From Prado023 sp963697345 (GTDB lineage: Bacteria; Actinomycetota; Actinomycetes; S36-B12; CAIYMF01): a DNA stretch of 64,000 nt. Shown here one piece after another: positions 52,932-62,350 of this stretch. The stretch's first letter is position 1, and each line of letters opens with the position of its first letter. Made by a program: the position numbers and the translations under genes. Below the pieces are notes generated by a model, which saw only the letters and a program-made list of their open reading frames with translations, did no database searches and was not told the DNA's origin. The DNA is taken from NCBI GenBank assembly GCA_963697345.1, contig CAVONS010000012.1, positions 1-64,000 of the forward strand, given 5' to 3'.

Positions 52932-53076
52932 CCCCACGCCCCAACCCAGACCCGCCCAGCCCACCCCACGCCCCAACCCGGATTTGCGGCAGGATTGCGG
53001 TCGTTCAGCGGTCTGAGACCTGCCGCAAACCGCGCGCACCCGACCGAGACCTGCCGCAAGTCGAGGCTGGGTGCGC
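52932..53076. repeat. intergenic block of nested direct and inverted repeats
   Basis: CCCCACGCCCCAACCC occurs at 52932-52947 and 52964-52979. TTTGCGGCAGG (52983-52993) is inverted as CCTGCCGCAAA (53019-53029). GAGACCTGCCGCAA is repeated directly at 53015-53028 and 53046-53059. GCGCACCC (53034-53041) is inverted at 53069-53076. The 183-bp serS-HAD gap holds little else besides the HAD promoter. Confidence 0.7.
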
Positions 53077-53114
53077 GGGGGCGGGTGGGGCTTGGGTCTG
53101 GGAGGATCGGGGGC

Positions 53115-54077
53115 ATGGCCCGCAGCGTCCCGCCCCAGCCCGACGTGGGCGCGCCGCCGGACGACATCGGCGTGCGCCCGGGCGGCTGGGTCCACGTGGA
53201 CCTCGAGGCCGACATCGTCGTACCCGACGACGTCGCGATGGTCGGCTCGGACCTCGATGGAACGCTGCTCTCCTCCACCCACGAGGTGGGGGACCGCAGT
53301 CGGGCGGCGATCGCGCGGCTGGCCGACGTCGGCGTCGACTTCGTGTACGTGACCGGCCGGCCACCACGCTGGTTGCGACCGGTCATCGCCCAGACCGGCC
53401 ACGCGGGAATGGCCGTGTGCGCGAACGGCGCCCTTGTCGTGGACCTCGCCGAGGAGCGACTCGTGCGACGAACCGCCATCGACCACGCCCTGGCTGCCGA
53501 CGTCGCGATGCGTCTTCGCGAACTGGTCCCTGGGATCTCCTTCGCGCTGGAACGGCTCATCGAGGGCGCCGACAGCGCGCGCAGCCTCGACGCCCTGACC
53601 GTCGTCGGCTTCGAGCCGGCCTACGACCCGCCCTGGGCGCGGATGCCCGATGTCGAGATGGGCGACATCCTGGACCTGATCGGACGCGGTGATCCGGTGA
53701 AGATCCTGGCCTCCCCGCCCCGGGGCACCGGGCACGACTCGGACTCGCTGCTCGCGCTGGCCGAGGCCGAGTTCGCAGGGGCGCTGCACATCACCCACTC
53801 CGGCACCAAGGAGGTCCTCATCGAGATCATGTCCGGCGCGATCGACAAGGGCGTCGGCTTCCTCGAGGTGGCCGCGGCCCGCGGGATCGACCCCGACCTG
53901 ACGGCAGCGGTGGGTGACATGCCCAACGACGTGGCCCTCATCCGGGCAGCCGGCACCGGCTACGCGGTCGCCAACGCCCATCCCGCTGCCCGGGCAGCGG
54001 CCGACCACGTGCTCCCCAGCAACGACGAGGACGGCGTGGGCCGACTGCTCGAGGCGATCCTGGCCACGCGACGATGA
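53115..54077 (+). CDS. HAD-superfamily hydrolase (Cof-like, type IIB)
   Basis: A 320-residue HAD phosphatase. Motif I GSDLDGTLLSSTHEVGDR, motif II VYVTGRPPRW, then an inserted alpha/beta cap, and motif IV AVGDMPNDVALI. Cof-type enzymes dephosphorylate sugar phosphates or cofactors such as FMN/PLP. The 40 residues before SDLDG form an uncommon N-terminal extension. GAGGAT (53102-53107) ends seven bases before the ATG. Its stop overlaps the rhomboid start (ATGA). Confidence 0.88.
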   Translation: MARSVPPQPDVGAPPDDIGVRPGGWVHVDLEADIVVPDDVAMVGSDLDGTLLSSTHEVGDRSRAAIARLADVGVDFVYVTGRPPRWLRPVIAQTGHAGMAVCANGALVVDLAEERLVRRTAIDHALAADVAMRLRELVPGISFALERLIEGADSARSLDALTVVGFEPAYDPPWARMPDVEMGDILDLIGRGDPVKILASPPRGTGHDSDSLLALAEAEFAGALHITHSGTKEVLIEIMSGAIDKGVGFLEVAAARGIDPDLTAAVGDMPNDVALIRAAGTGYAVANAHPAARAAADHVLPSNDEDGVGRLLEAILATRR

Positions 54078-54682
54078 CGGTCGAGTCCTCCCCCTCCGCG
54101 CGGGGCCGATACTCCCGGCTGGGAGCCATCGGACCACCGCTGCTCCTCCTGTTCTTCATGTGGGCGCTCGAGCTGCTCGACCTCCTGCTGAGCGGGCGGC
54201 TGGACAGCGCCGGGATCGAGCCTCGCGAGACCCAGGGCCTGCTGGGCATCGTGTTCGCGCCCCTGCTCCACGGTGGGTTCAACCACCTGCTGTCCAACAC
54301 GATCCCGCTGCTCGTGCTCGGCACACTCGTGGCCGCCAGCGGGCGGGGCATCTTCTGGCGGGTGACCACGATCGTGGTGCTGCTCGGCGGCTTCGGCACC
54401 TGGCTCATCGCGCCGGCCGACACCATCACCATCGGCGCCAGCGGCCTGGTCTTCGGCTACCTCGGGTACCTGCTGGTCGCCGGGATCCGCACGCGGCACT
54501 GGCGCGACCTGCTCATCGGGGCCTTGGTCCTCATCGTCTACGGGACGCTGCTGCTCGGCGCGCTGCCCTGGACGGTGGCCGACAACGTCTCGTGGCAGAG
54601 CCATCTCACCGGCGCACTGGCTGGAGGGCTGGCGGCGTGGTGGGTCGCGCCCCGTCCGCCGGCTCGTCGGACCGGCACCTGA
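54074..54682 (+). CDS. rhomboid-family intramembrane serine protease
   Basis: A 202-residue six-span rhomboid. HGGFNHLLSNTIPLLVLG is the conserved loop and second-span motif, ITIGASGLVFGYLGYLL has the nucleophile Ser in GASG, and SHLTGALAGGLAAWW supplies the catalytic His. Substrates are unknown. It is translationally coupled to the HAD gene. Confidence 0.9.
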   Translation: MTVESSPSARGRYSRLGAIGPPLLLLFFMWALELLDLLLSGRLDSAGIEPRETQGLLGIVFAPLLHGGFNHLLSNTIPLLVLGTLVAASGRGIFWRVTTIVVLLGGFGTWLIAPADTITIGASGLVFGYLGYLLVAGIRTRHWRDLLIGALVLIVYGTLLLGALPWTVADNVSWQSHLTGALAGGLAAWWVAPRPPARRTGT

Positions 54683-54704
54683 CCGACGAGCAGCAGGGCG
54701 CCGC

Positions 54705-55544
54705 TCAGCGCATCGACAACCGGAACGGGTGAGCCGGGTACGTCCCCAGGATCGTCACCTCATGGGAGAAGAAGTCCAGCTCCTCGAGGGCGAAGGCCAG
54801 GCCGCGATCGGCGGGGTGGCCGTCGACGTCGGCATAGAACTGGGTGGCCGAGAAGTGCCCGTCGAGCATGTAGCTCTCCAGCTTGGTCATGTTGACGCCG
54901 TTGGTCGCGAAGCCGCCCAGCGCCTTGAACAGTGCCGCGGGCACGTTGCGGACCCGGAAGACCAGCGTGGTGATCAGGGGTCGGTCGGCGGGCAGGACCG
55001 GCTCGGACTCGGGGGCCAGCACCAGGAAGCGGGTGGTGTTGTGGTCGGCGTCCTCGATGTTGTGGGCCAGGACGTCCAGGCCGTAGGTCTCGGCTGCCAG
55101 CCCTGAGGCGATCGCCGCTCGCGAGACGTCGGCGACCTCGGCCACCTCCCGGGCGGACCCGGCGGTGTCGGCTGCCACGATCGGCATCAGGCCCATCTGG
55201 CGGATCGCGTTGCGGCACTGCCCGAGAGCCATGACGTGACTCTCCACCGTGCGCAGGTCCTCGATCCTGGCCCCGGGAACGCCCAGCAGCTGATGGCGGA
55301 TCGGCAGGAAGTGCTCACCGATGATCGCCAGGCCGGCGCGGGGAAGCAGGTGGTAGATGTCCGAGACCCGGCCGGCCAGGGAGTTCTCGATCGGGATCAT
55401 CGCCAGCGGTGCCGCACCGTCGGCCACCGCTGCGAACACGTCCTCGAACGTGGCGCACGGCATCGGCGTGGCATCGGGATACACCTCGTGGATGGCGATG
55501 TGCGAGTTCGCACCCATCTCGCCCTGGAAGGCCACGGCACTCAC
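54705..55544 (-). CDS. pheA: prephenate dehydratase
   Basis: A 279-residue enzyme converting prephenate to phenylpyruvate in phenylalanine synthesis. The catalytic domain (AFQGEMGANSHIAIHE; TFEDVFAAVADG; PIENSLAGRVSD; HNTTRFLVLA with the Thr-Arg-Phe motif) precedes a C-terminal ACT domain for feedback by Phe (NVPAALFKALGGFATNGVNMTKLESY). GTG 55544 overlaps the DUF4446 stop (GTGA). Monofunctional, as usual in actinobacteria. Confidence 0.96.
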   Translation of the reverse strand: MSAVAFQGEMGANSHIAIHEVYPDATPMPCATFEDVFAAVADGAAPLAMIPIENSLAGRVSDIYHLLPRAGLAIIGEHFLPIRHQLLGVPGARIEDLRTVESHVMALGQCRNAIRQMGLMPIVAADTAGSAREVAEVADVSRAAIASGLAAETYGLDVLAHNIEDADHNTTRFLVLAPESEPVLPADRPLITTLVFRVRNVPAALFKALGGFATNGVNMTKLESYMLDGHFSATQFYADVDGHPADRGLAFALEELDFFSHEVTILGTYPAHPFRLSMR

Positions 55545-56143
55545 TGGTCGCTCCCCACTGCTGCGTCGATCGCCTGTTGTTCCTCGGCGGTCAGGCTACC
55601 CTCGGCGGATCCGGCCGAGATCGGTCGCACGTAGGTCCGCACGTCCGCCTTGCCCGCCAGCGTCGTCATCACCACGCCGGACCGCGTGTCATCGAGCAGC
55701 GCCAACGAGTACGACAGGCGCCCGCCCACGTCAGCGAACGCGTCGTAGCGCACCAGCGCGACGTGGCGCAGGGCCGTCGGATCGGATGCGGGGATCTCAG
55801 CGTCGGCAGCAAGTTCCTGGACCTGGCCGCGCAGGGCCTCGAGCTCGCCCGGACCCGCCTCGGTCCGGGCGTCCAGGTCGTCGACACGCGCCGAGACTGC
55901 CTCGACCTGCTCGCGCAATGCGGCCAGCGCAGCATCCAGAGCGCCAAGCACCGAGCGATCCAGGACCGGGCCCGGGAGCGTGGCGGGATCCGGGAGCTCG
56001 GCCCGCTCCACATCGCTGTGCACCTCGCGCGCCCGCCGCGGCCTGCTGGCCCACCGCCGGTTGGCGACGGTCGCGAGCACGAGCGCCACGACTGCCAGCA
56101 CCAGCGCGAGCAGCGCCAGGGCGGAGTTCAGGGCGGGGGACAT
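55541..56143 (-). CDS. DUF4446 family membrane-anchored protein
   Basis: A 200-residue protein with an N-terminal span (ALALLALVLAVVALVLATVA), a basic linker, a coiled-coil-like helix (about residues 65-115), and a conserved C-terminal domain: VALVRYDAFADVGGRLSYSLALLDD, GVVMTTLAGKADVRTYVRPI and LTAEEQQAIDAA. Widespread in Gram-positives, uncharacterised. It is coupled to pheA. Confidence 0.85.
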   Translation of the reverse strand: MSPALNSALALLALVLAVVALVLATVANRRWASRPRRAREVHSDVERAELPDPATLPGPVLDRSVLGALDAALAALREQVEAVSARVDDLDARTEAGPGELEALRGQVQELAADAEIPASDPTALRHVALVRYDAFADVGGRLSYSLALLDDTRSGVVMTTLAGKADVRTYVRPISAGSAEGSLTAEEQQAIDAAVGSDQ

Positions 56144-56189
56144 GACACGCAGGGTAGTGCTGGAGGCCGCCCGCGGAGAAAAGCGCGGA

Positions 56190-57077
56190 CTACGTATCGC
56201 GGGCTGGGACCAGCCCCGAGCCCACCGCCGCGGCCACGTCTGCGGGCCGATTCGTGATGATGGCAGAGACTCCCAGCTCGCGGCACAGCTCCACGTCCGC
56301 GGGCTCGTCCACGGTCCACACGAAGAGCTGCCCGCCCAGGCGCCGGACCCTGGCCGCGTAGCCGGGGTGGGCGCGCAGGATCTCGATGTCGGGCCCGGAG
56401 ATCGTGGCGCCGAACGGGAGGTCGCCGGAGCGCATGCGCAGCGGAACCCGATCCATCAGGAACACCCGGGGCACGCCCGGGGCCAACGCCCGGAACCGGC
56501 GGATGGCCTGGGCGGAGAAGGACATGAGGCGGATCGGCTGGGTCCCCTGGCGTCCAGGCCCGACCAGCCCGAAGTGGCGCAGCTGTTCGACCACGGCCTC
56601 CTCCACCCAACCCGCGTAGCGCGTCGGGTGCTTGGTCTCGATCGCCAGCAGGATCGGCCGCGGGCTGCTCGTGACCAGATCCAGGAGCGTGGGCAACGTG
56701 AGGACCCCACCAGCGGCATTCGTGCTGATCTCCTCGCCTGGCCACGAGTCAAGACGCCGCGCAGCCACCCGCCGGTCACGCAGCGGCCGACGGACGGGGC
56801 GCGGACCGCCCTGATCGGCCCACGACCCGAAGTCGTGCCGCTTGAGATCGGCCAACGTCTTGGTCGAGACGACGCCCCACCCGTCGCTCGTACGATCGAT
56901 GCGCCGGTCATGCAGGCACACGAGGTGTCCGTCAGCCGTGAGCCGCACGTCGCACTCGAGCCCATCGGCTCCCTGCTCGATGGCCAACTGGTAGGCCGCC
57001 AGTGTGTGCTCCGCGCGCTCCGCGCTGGCACCTCGATGCGCGATCACGAGGGGACGTCCGGTCACGGGCACAAGCAT
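56190..57077 (-). CDS. glycerophosphodiester phosphodiesterase family protein
   Basis: A 295-residue TIM-barrel GDPD enzyme. AHRGASAERAEHTLAAY carries the first catalytic His and Glu (E-H-T in place of the common E-N-T), LECDVRLTADGHLVCLHD the Glu/Asp metal ligands and second His, and LFVWTVDEPADV the C-terminal Trp motif. It hydrolyses glycerophosphodiesters to glycerol-3-phosphate and an alcohol. No signal peptide, so probably cytosolic. ATG 57077 fits the family start. Confidence 0.9.
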   Translation of the reverse strand: MLVPVTGRPLVIAHRGASAERAEHTLAAYQLAIEQGADGLECDVRLTADGHLVCLHDRRIDRTSDGWGVVSTKTLADLKRHDFGSWADQGGPRPVRRPLRDRRVAARRLDSWPGEEISTNAAGGVLTLPTLLDLVTSSPRPILLAIETKHPTRYAGWVEEAVVEQLRHFGLVGPGRQGTQPIRLMSFSAQAIRRFRALAPGVPRVFLMDRVPLRMRSGDLPFGATISGPDIEILRAHPGYAARVRRLGGQLFVWTVDEPADVELCRELGVSAIITNRPADVAAAVGSGLVPARDT

Positions 57078-57117
57078 GCCCCGTCCGCGCACCCGACGAA
57101 GGTCGGCGCGGCGGTGG

Positions 57118-58525
57118 CTACAGCATTGCGTCCGAGCTGAACAGGACGCCGGGGTTGAGCAGGCCCCGCGGATCGACGCTTCGCTTCACGTCGCGCATCC
57201 ATGTGATCTCGTCCTCGGTGCGGGCCAGGTGCAGGTGGCGCACCTTGAGCCGACCGATCCCGTGCTCGGCGCTGATGCTGCCGCCGAGCTCGGCCACATC
57301 CTCCAGCACGGCCACGCCCAGTTCGGGCCCGGCGCCGACGAGCTGGACGTGCAGATTCCCGTCCAGGGCATGGCCGAAGAAGCCCACGCGGGGACCGTCG
57401 TGCAGCCTGCGCGCGGGCGGCGGCGACCCTGGCGCGAATCGAGGACACCCCCTCGTCAAGGCGATCGAGGCGCAGGCTGATGTCCAGCTTCTGCAGGTCC
57501 GTGCCCGCGGCCGCCGCGTAGAGCTCGGTCTGCCGCTCGCGGTAGCCCCAGAGCCGGCGCTGGTCGCCCGGCTCCAGGGCGAGGGCCAGGACCCGGTCGG
57601 CGATCACCTGGAATCCATCGCCGGTCCCCCAGTCGGCCACCTCGAGCAGCAGCAACCACGCCGCCCCGGGCGGGAGCGGGTTGGGGACCCCGTGGGCAGC
57701 CGCGGCCGCTGCCACTCCCATCGCATCCACCACCTCCGCGGCCAGCAGCGTGGCCGCCGACTGCACAGCCCTGGCCACGGCAATCGCATCGCGCAGGTCG
57801 TGCGTCGCGACCAGCGCCACGGAGGTGGCCGCGGGAGCCGGATGCAGGACGACCTCCACCTCAGTGATCACGGCCAACGTGCCCTCGCTGCCGATCAGCA
57901 GGCCACCGAGGTCCAGCCCCGTGTTGTCCTTGCGCGGCCGGCCGACCTGGCGCAGGACCCGGCCGTCGGCCAGGACCGCGGTCAGGCCCCGGACCTGGTC
58001 GCGCATCATCCCGTGGGCGACCACGCCCATCCCACCCGCGTTGGTCGCCGCCATCCCGCCGATCGTGGCACTGTCCCTGGCGGCGAGGTCCACGCCGAAC
58101 CGCAGCCCGGCCGCACGCGCGTGGGCGGCGAGCGCGGCCCCCGTGACCCCGGCGCCGACCACCACGGTCCGCTCGAACGTGTCGATCGGGTCGAGCCGGT
58201 CCAGCCCGCTGGTCTGGAGGATCAACGCCGGACGATCCGGTACCGATCCCCCGACCAACCCGGTGTTCCCACCCTGGACCTGGATGTGCAGCCCGTTCTC
58301 GCGGGCCACCGCCAGGACCGCCGCGACGTCCGCCGTGGAGCGTGGCCGCACGAGCCCGAGCGCCGGACCCGACCAGGTCCCGGTCCAGTCCACACAGTGC
58401 CCCGACAGGATCGCGGGGTCAGTCACGAGTGCGATGCCAGCGGCAGCGAGCCCGTCGACTGCCCGCGCCGGCAGGACCGGCGGAGCAGGCGCCAGCCCAC
58501 CATCGGGGGCATCGGGGGGATCCAT
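57118..58525 (-). pseudogene. GlcD-type FAD-linked oxidase, frameshifted
   Basis: An FAD-linked 2-hydroxy-acid oxidase/dehydrogenase. From ATG 58525 the first frame holds the FAD domain (QVQGGNTGLVGGSVP, ARDSATIGGMAATNAGGMGVV, LIGSEGTLAVITEVEV) and most of the cap. The rest (VGFFGHALDGNLHVQLV, GSISAEHGIG, DPRGLLNPGVLF) lies in another frame ending at 57118. One extra base near 57406-57415 explains the shift. D-lactate, glycolate or 2-hydroxyglutarate are possible substrates. Confidence 0.85.
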
Positions 58526-58688
58526 CGGCGCCACACACCCATCCTGCCCACAGGTCGCGCGCAACGGCCAGCCACACCACACAGCCGCCGGTGCCATTCG
58601 CCACCTCGCGTCGGCCGCGGTGGGCTGTCAGGATGGCTGTCATGCGCGGCGGGACTCGTCGCGCTGCCCAACGAGGAGGAGCCCTTCC

Positions 58689-59720
<1,032 letters not shown>

Positions 59721-59733
59721 GGCAACACCCCTT

Positions 59734-59769
59734 CCAGGGCGGGTCCGGTGCACTCCGGGTCCGCCCTGG
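59734..59769 (+). terminator. fba terminator hairpin
   Basis: CCAGGGCGG (59734-59742) pairs perfectly with CCGCCCTGG (59761-59769), 14 bp after the fba stop. TCTGT follows, but there is no long T-tract. Confidence 0.7.
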
Positions 59770-59783
59770 TCTGTACCCAGGCA

Positions 59784-59832
59784 CGTTGTGTCATCGATCC
59801 GGCAATGTGAGTGCTGGATCGATGACACAACG
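59784..59832. repeat. left flanking hairpin of the DUF559 gene
   Basis: CGTTGTGTCATCGATCC (59784-59800) is perfectly inverted at 59816-59832, with a 15-nt loop that can pair further. The 45-bp core (59786-59830) is repeated at 60819-60863 with three differences, all in the loop. Confidence 0.88.
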
Positions 59833-59904
59833 AGGCCGCTGGCGCCCGCCTCGCCTGTGGACAGGCGCTGGCTGGGGACGGCCCCCAGCCCGACACTCGC
59901 AGCC

Positions 59905-60843
59905 ATGGGACCCAGGCTCACCCCTCAGGCCCGCGCCGTGCTCCGGGCGCAGCGCGGTCTGATCGCGGACTGGCAGTCAGCCGACGTGGGGCTCTCGCGA
60001 CGGACGCTGCTGCGCTCCACTGCCCAGGGCTGGGAGCAGCACGGCCTGCGCGTGTTCAGCGACCGGGCAGGCGACCTCACACCTGCCCAGCTTCGCATGA
60101 TGGGGGTGCTTGAGGCTGGTCCCGACGCGATGCTCACCGGCTGCAGCGCCCTCATCGAATCCGGATGGACCGGAAACAGCGCCCACGTGGACGTCCTGGT
60201 GCCGCGCACCTACCGCGGGCTACGCCGTCGTCGGCTGCCGTGGTTGCGCCTCCACCATCGCGAGGTCCTTCCCTGCGCCAGCGGCCTGCCTGCCCGGGCT
60301 CCCGCCGCGACGGCCATCATCGACGCCTGCTCATGGGCCCGGTCCGCTCGCGAGGCGCTGCTCATCGTCACCAGTTCAGCGCAGCAGGGGCTGTGCACCC
60401 CCGACCGGATACAGCGTGAGCTGCTGCTGCGCGCCCGAACACCTCACCGGCGATGGATGCATGAGGCGTTGGCAGCGCTGCTCGACGGCGCACACAGCAC
60501 GAATGAGGCTGACTTCCTCCGCGAGTGCCGCCGGCGCGGCCTGCCCAAGCCCAGGATGCAGACCCGGCGCGTCGACGCCCAGGGCGGCCGCCGCAGGACA
60601 GATGCAGAATTCCTCCTGCCCGACGGCAGACTCGTGATCGTCGAGATCGACGGTGTGGGGCACCTGTCGACCGAGACGTGGCAGGCGGACATCACCCGGC
60701 ACAACGGGCTCACGATCTCAACGGGGGCGTTGATACTGCGCGTGACAGGGTGGGAGATCCGCAACGATCCAGCACCGTTCTTCGACCTGCTCGCACCCGT
60801 GCTCAGAGGTGAGGCTCCTTGTGTCATCGATCCGGCCATCTGA
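59905..60843 (+). CDS. DUF559-type nuclease with N-terminal HTH-like domain
   Basis: A 312-residue protein. The first 55 residues resemble the wHTH start of AbiEi-like proteins (GLSRRTLLRSTAQGW). A middle region includes VDVLVPRTYRGLRRRRLPW. The C-terminal 100 residues look like the DUF559/Vsr-like endonuclease fold: NEADFLRECRRRGLPKP, RRTDAEFLLPDGRLVIVEIDGVGH, with the Asp, Glu247 and His expected at the active site. ATG 59905 is preferred; the longer frame would read through the left hairpin. The stop codon is inside the loop of the right hairpin. Confidence 0.72.
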   Translation: MGPRLTPQARAVLRAQRGLIADWQSADVGLSRRTLLRSTAQGWEQHGLRVFSDRAGDLTPAQLRMMGVLEAGPDAMLTGCSALIESGWTGNSAHVDVLVPRTYRGLRRRRLPWLRLHHREVLPCASGLPARAPAATAIIDACSWARSAREALLIVTSSAQQGLCTPDRIQRELLLRARTPHRRWMHEALAALLDGAHSTNEADFLRECRRRGLPKPRMQTRRVDAQGGRRRTDAEFLLPDGRLVIVEIDGVGHLSTETWQADITRHNGLTISTGALILRVTGWEIRNDPAPFFDLLAPVLRGEAPCVIDPAI

Positions 60844-60868
60844 CTGCTGGATCGATGACACAAGGAGC
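60814..60868. repeat. right flanking hairpin of the DUF559 gene
   Basis: GCTCCTTGTGTCATCGATCC (60814-60833) is perfectly inverted at 60849-60868. The inner arm equals the left hairpin's; the outer arm bases differ from the left copy but still pair, so both copies are complete palindromes of their own. The DUF559 stop codon TGA (60841-60843) lies in the loop. Confidence 0.88.
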
Positions 60869-60924
60869 ATCGCTGGCAGCGCGATCACCGTTAGGGTGGA
60901 CGCGGTCCCCCAGCCGGGGTGACT

Positions 60925-60959
60925 GTCCCGCGCGTGAGGGCCTCAGTCCCGCGCGTGAG
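60925..60959 (+). promoter_or_regulatory. 14-bp direct repeat upstream of purA
   Basis: GTCCCGCGCGTGAG occurs at 60925-60938 and 60946-60959, starts 21 bp apart (two helical turns), between a TAGGGT -10-like box (60892-60897) and purA. It may be a regulator site in the leader or DNA. No known PurR site is recognised. Confidence 0.4.
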
Positions 60960-60983
60960 ATGCAGTCGAGTCGTGGAGGCGTC

Positions 60984-62271
60984 ATGCCGGCGGTCGTGAT
61001 CGTGGGAGCCCAGTGGGGCGACGAGGGCAAGGGCAAGGCCACGGACCTCCTGGGCGGTCGCGCCGACTACGTCGTGCGCTACCAGGGCGGCAACAACGCC
61101 GGGCACACGGTCGTCATCGGCGACGCGAAGTTCGCCCTGCACCTGTTGCCCAGCGGCATCCTGTCGCCCTCGTGTGTCCCCGTGATCGGCAACGGCGTGG
61201 TCGTCGACCTCGAGGTGCTCTTCGCCGAGATGGACGGCCTGAACGCCCGGGGCGTGGACACCTCCCGGCTGGTCGTCAGCGCGGATGCCCACATCATCAC
61301 CCCGTACAACGTCACCCTCGACAAGGTCACCGAGCGGTTCCTGGGGACGGCGAAGATCGGGACCACCGGGCGCGGCATCGGCCCCACGTACGGCGACAAG
61401 ATGGCACGCGTCGGCGTCCGCATCCAGGACCTGCTGGACCCCTCGATCCTGCACCGCAAGGTGGAGGGCGCCCTGGTCAACAAGAACCAGGTCCTGGTCA
61501 AGGTCTACAACCGACGCGCGGTCGAGGTCGAGCAGGTCGTGGAGCACCTGCTGTCGTTCGCCGACCGGCTGCGCCCGCACGTCGCCGACACCGGGCTGCT
61601 GCTCAATGACGCCCTGGACCGCGGACGAGACGGTGATCCTCGAGGGCGGGCAGGGGACGCTGCTCGACGTCGACCACGGCACCTACCCCTACGTGACCTC
61701 CTCGAACCCCACTGCCGGTGGCGCCTGCACCGGGTCCGGGATCGGGCCCACGCGCATCGATCGAGTCCTCGGGATCCTCAAGGCCTACACCACGCGGGTC
61801 GGCGAGGGACCCTTCCCCACCGAGCTGTTCGACGCCGACGGCGAGGCCCTGCGCACGATCGGCGGCGAGGTCGGCGTCACGACCGGCCGCGATCGCCGGT
61901 GCGGCTGGTTCGACGCCCCGATCGCCCGATACGCCACGCGCGTCAACGGCATGACCGACTACTTCCTGACCAAGCTCGACGTCCTGAGCACGTTCGAGGA
62001 GATCCCCGTGTGTGTCGGTTACGACGTGGACGGCCAGCGGGTCGACGAGGTGCCGACCACCCAGACCGACTTCCACCACGCCAAGCCCATCTACGAGAAC
62101 CTCCCCGGCTGGGGCACGGACATCTCCGACGTGCGGGAGTTCGCTGACCTGCCGGCGAACTGCCGGTCGTACGTCCGGTTCCTCGAGGAGCAGGCCGGCT
62201 GCCGGATCTCGGCGATCGGCGTCGGCCCGGACCGGGATGCCACACTCGTGCTCCACGATCTTCTCAACTGA
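60984..62271 (+). pseudogene. purA: adenylosuccinate synthetase, frameshifted (probable sequence error)
   Basis: Full-length PurA in two frames. The first starts at ATG 60984 after GGAGG: VVIVGAQWGDEGKGKATDLL, QGGNNAGHTVV, IGTTGRGIGPTYGDKM. After NDALD the frame is lost. The second gives DETVILEGGQGTLLD, SSNPTAGGACTGSGIGP, TTTGRDRRCGWFD-like residues and ends at 62271 with RDATLVLHDLLN. Removing one C of CC at 61619-61620 restores one continuous enzyme. The gene is needed for AMP synthesis and every motif is intact, so a true loss is unlikely. Confidence 0.9.
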
Positions 62272-62350
62272 CCCTCCCGGGCTCCCGGGCGACCGGCCGA
62301 CCCGGCCCGCTCACCTGCGGGCAGCTGCCGGCGCAGATAGCGTGGCGGCC

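Noticed and set aside
59788..59904. Longer start for the DUF559 gene at GTG 59788
   Set aside because: It would translate the left hairpin; ATG 59905 gives the family-like N terminus.
61600..61640. Programmed frameshifting in purA
   Set aside because: No slippery heptamer or stimulatory structure of a known type was seen, and other genes show the same +1 G/C pattern, so sequence error is simpler.
61285..62271. An independent gene starting inside purA
   Set aside because: The first 100 residues are an out-of-frame reading of purA; only the part after 61620 is real and is the PurA C terminus.
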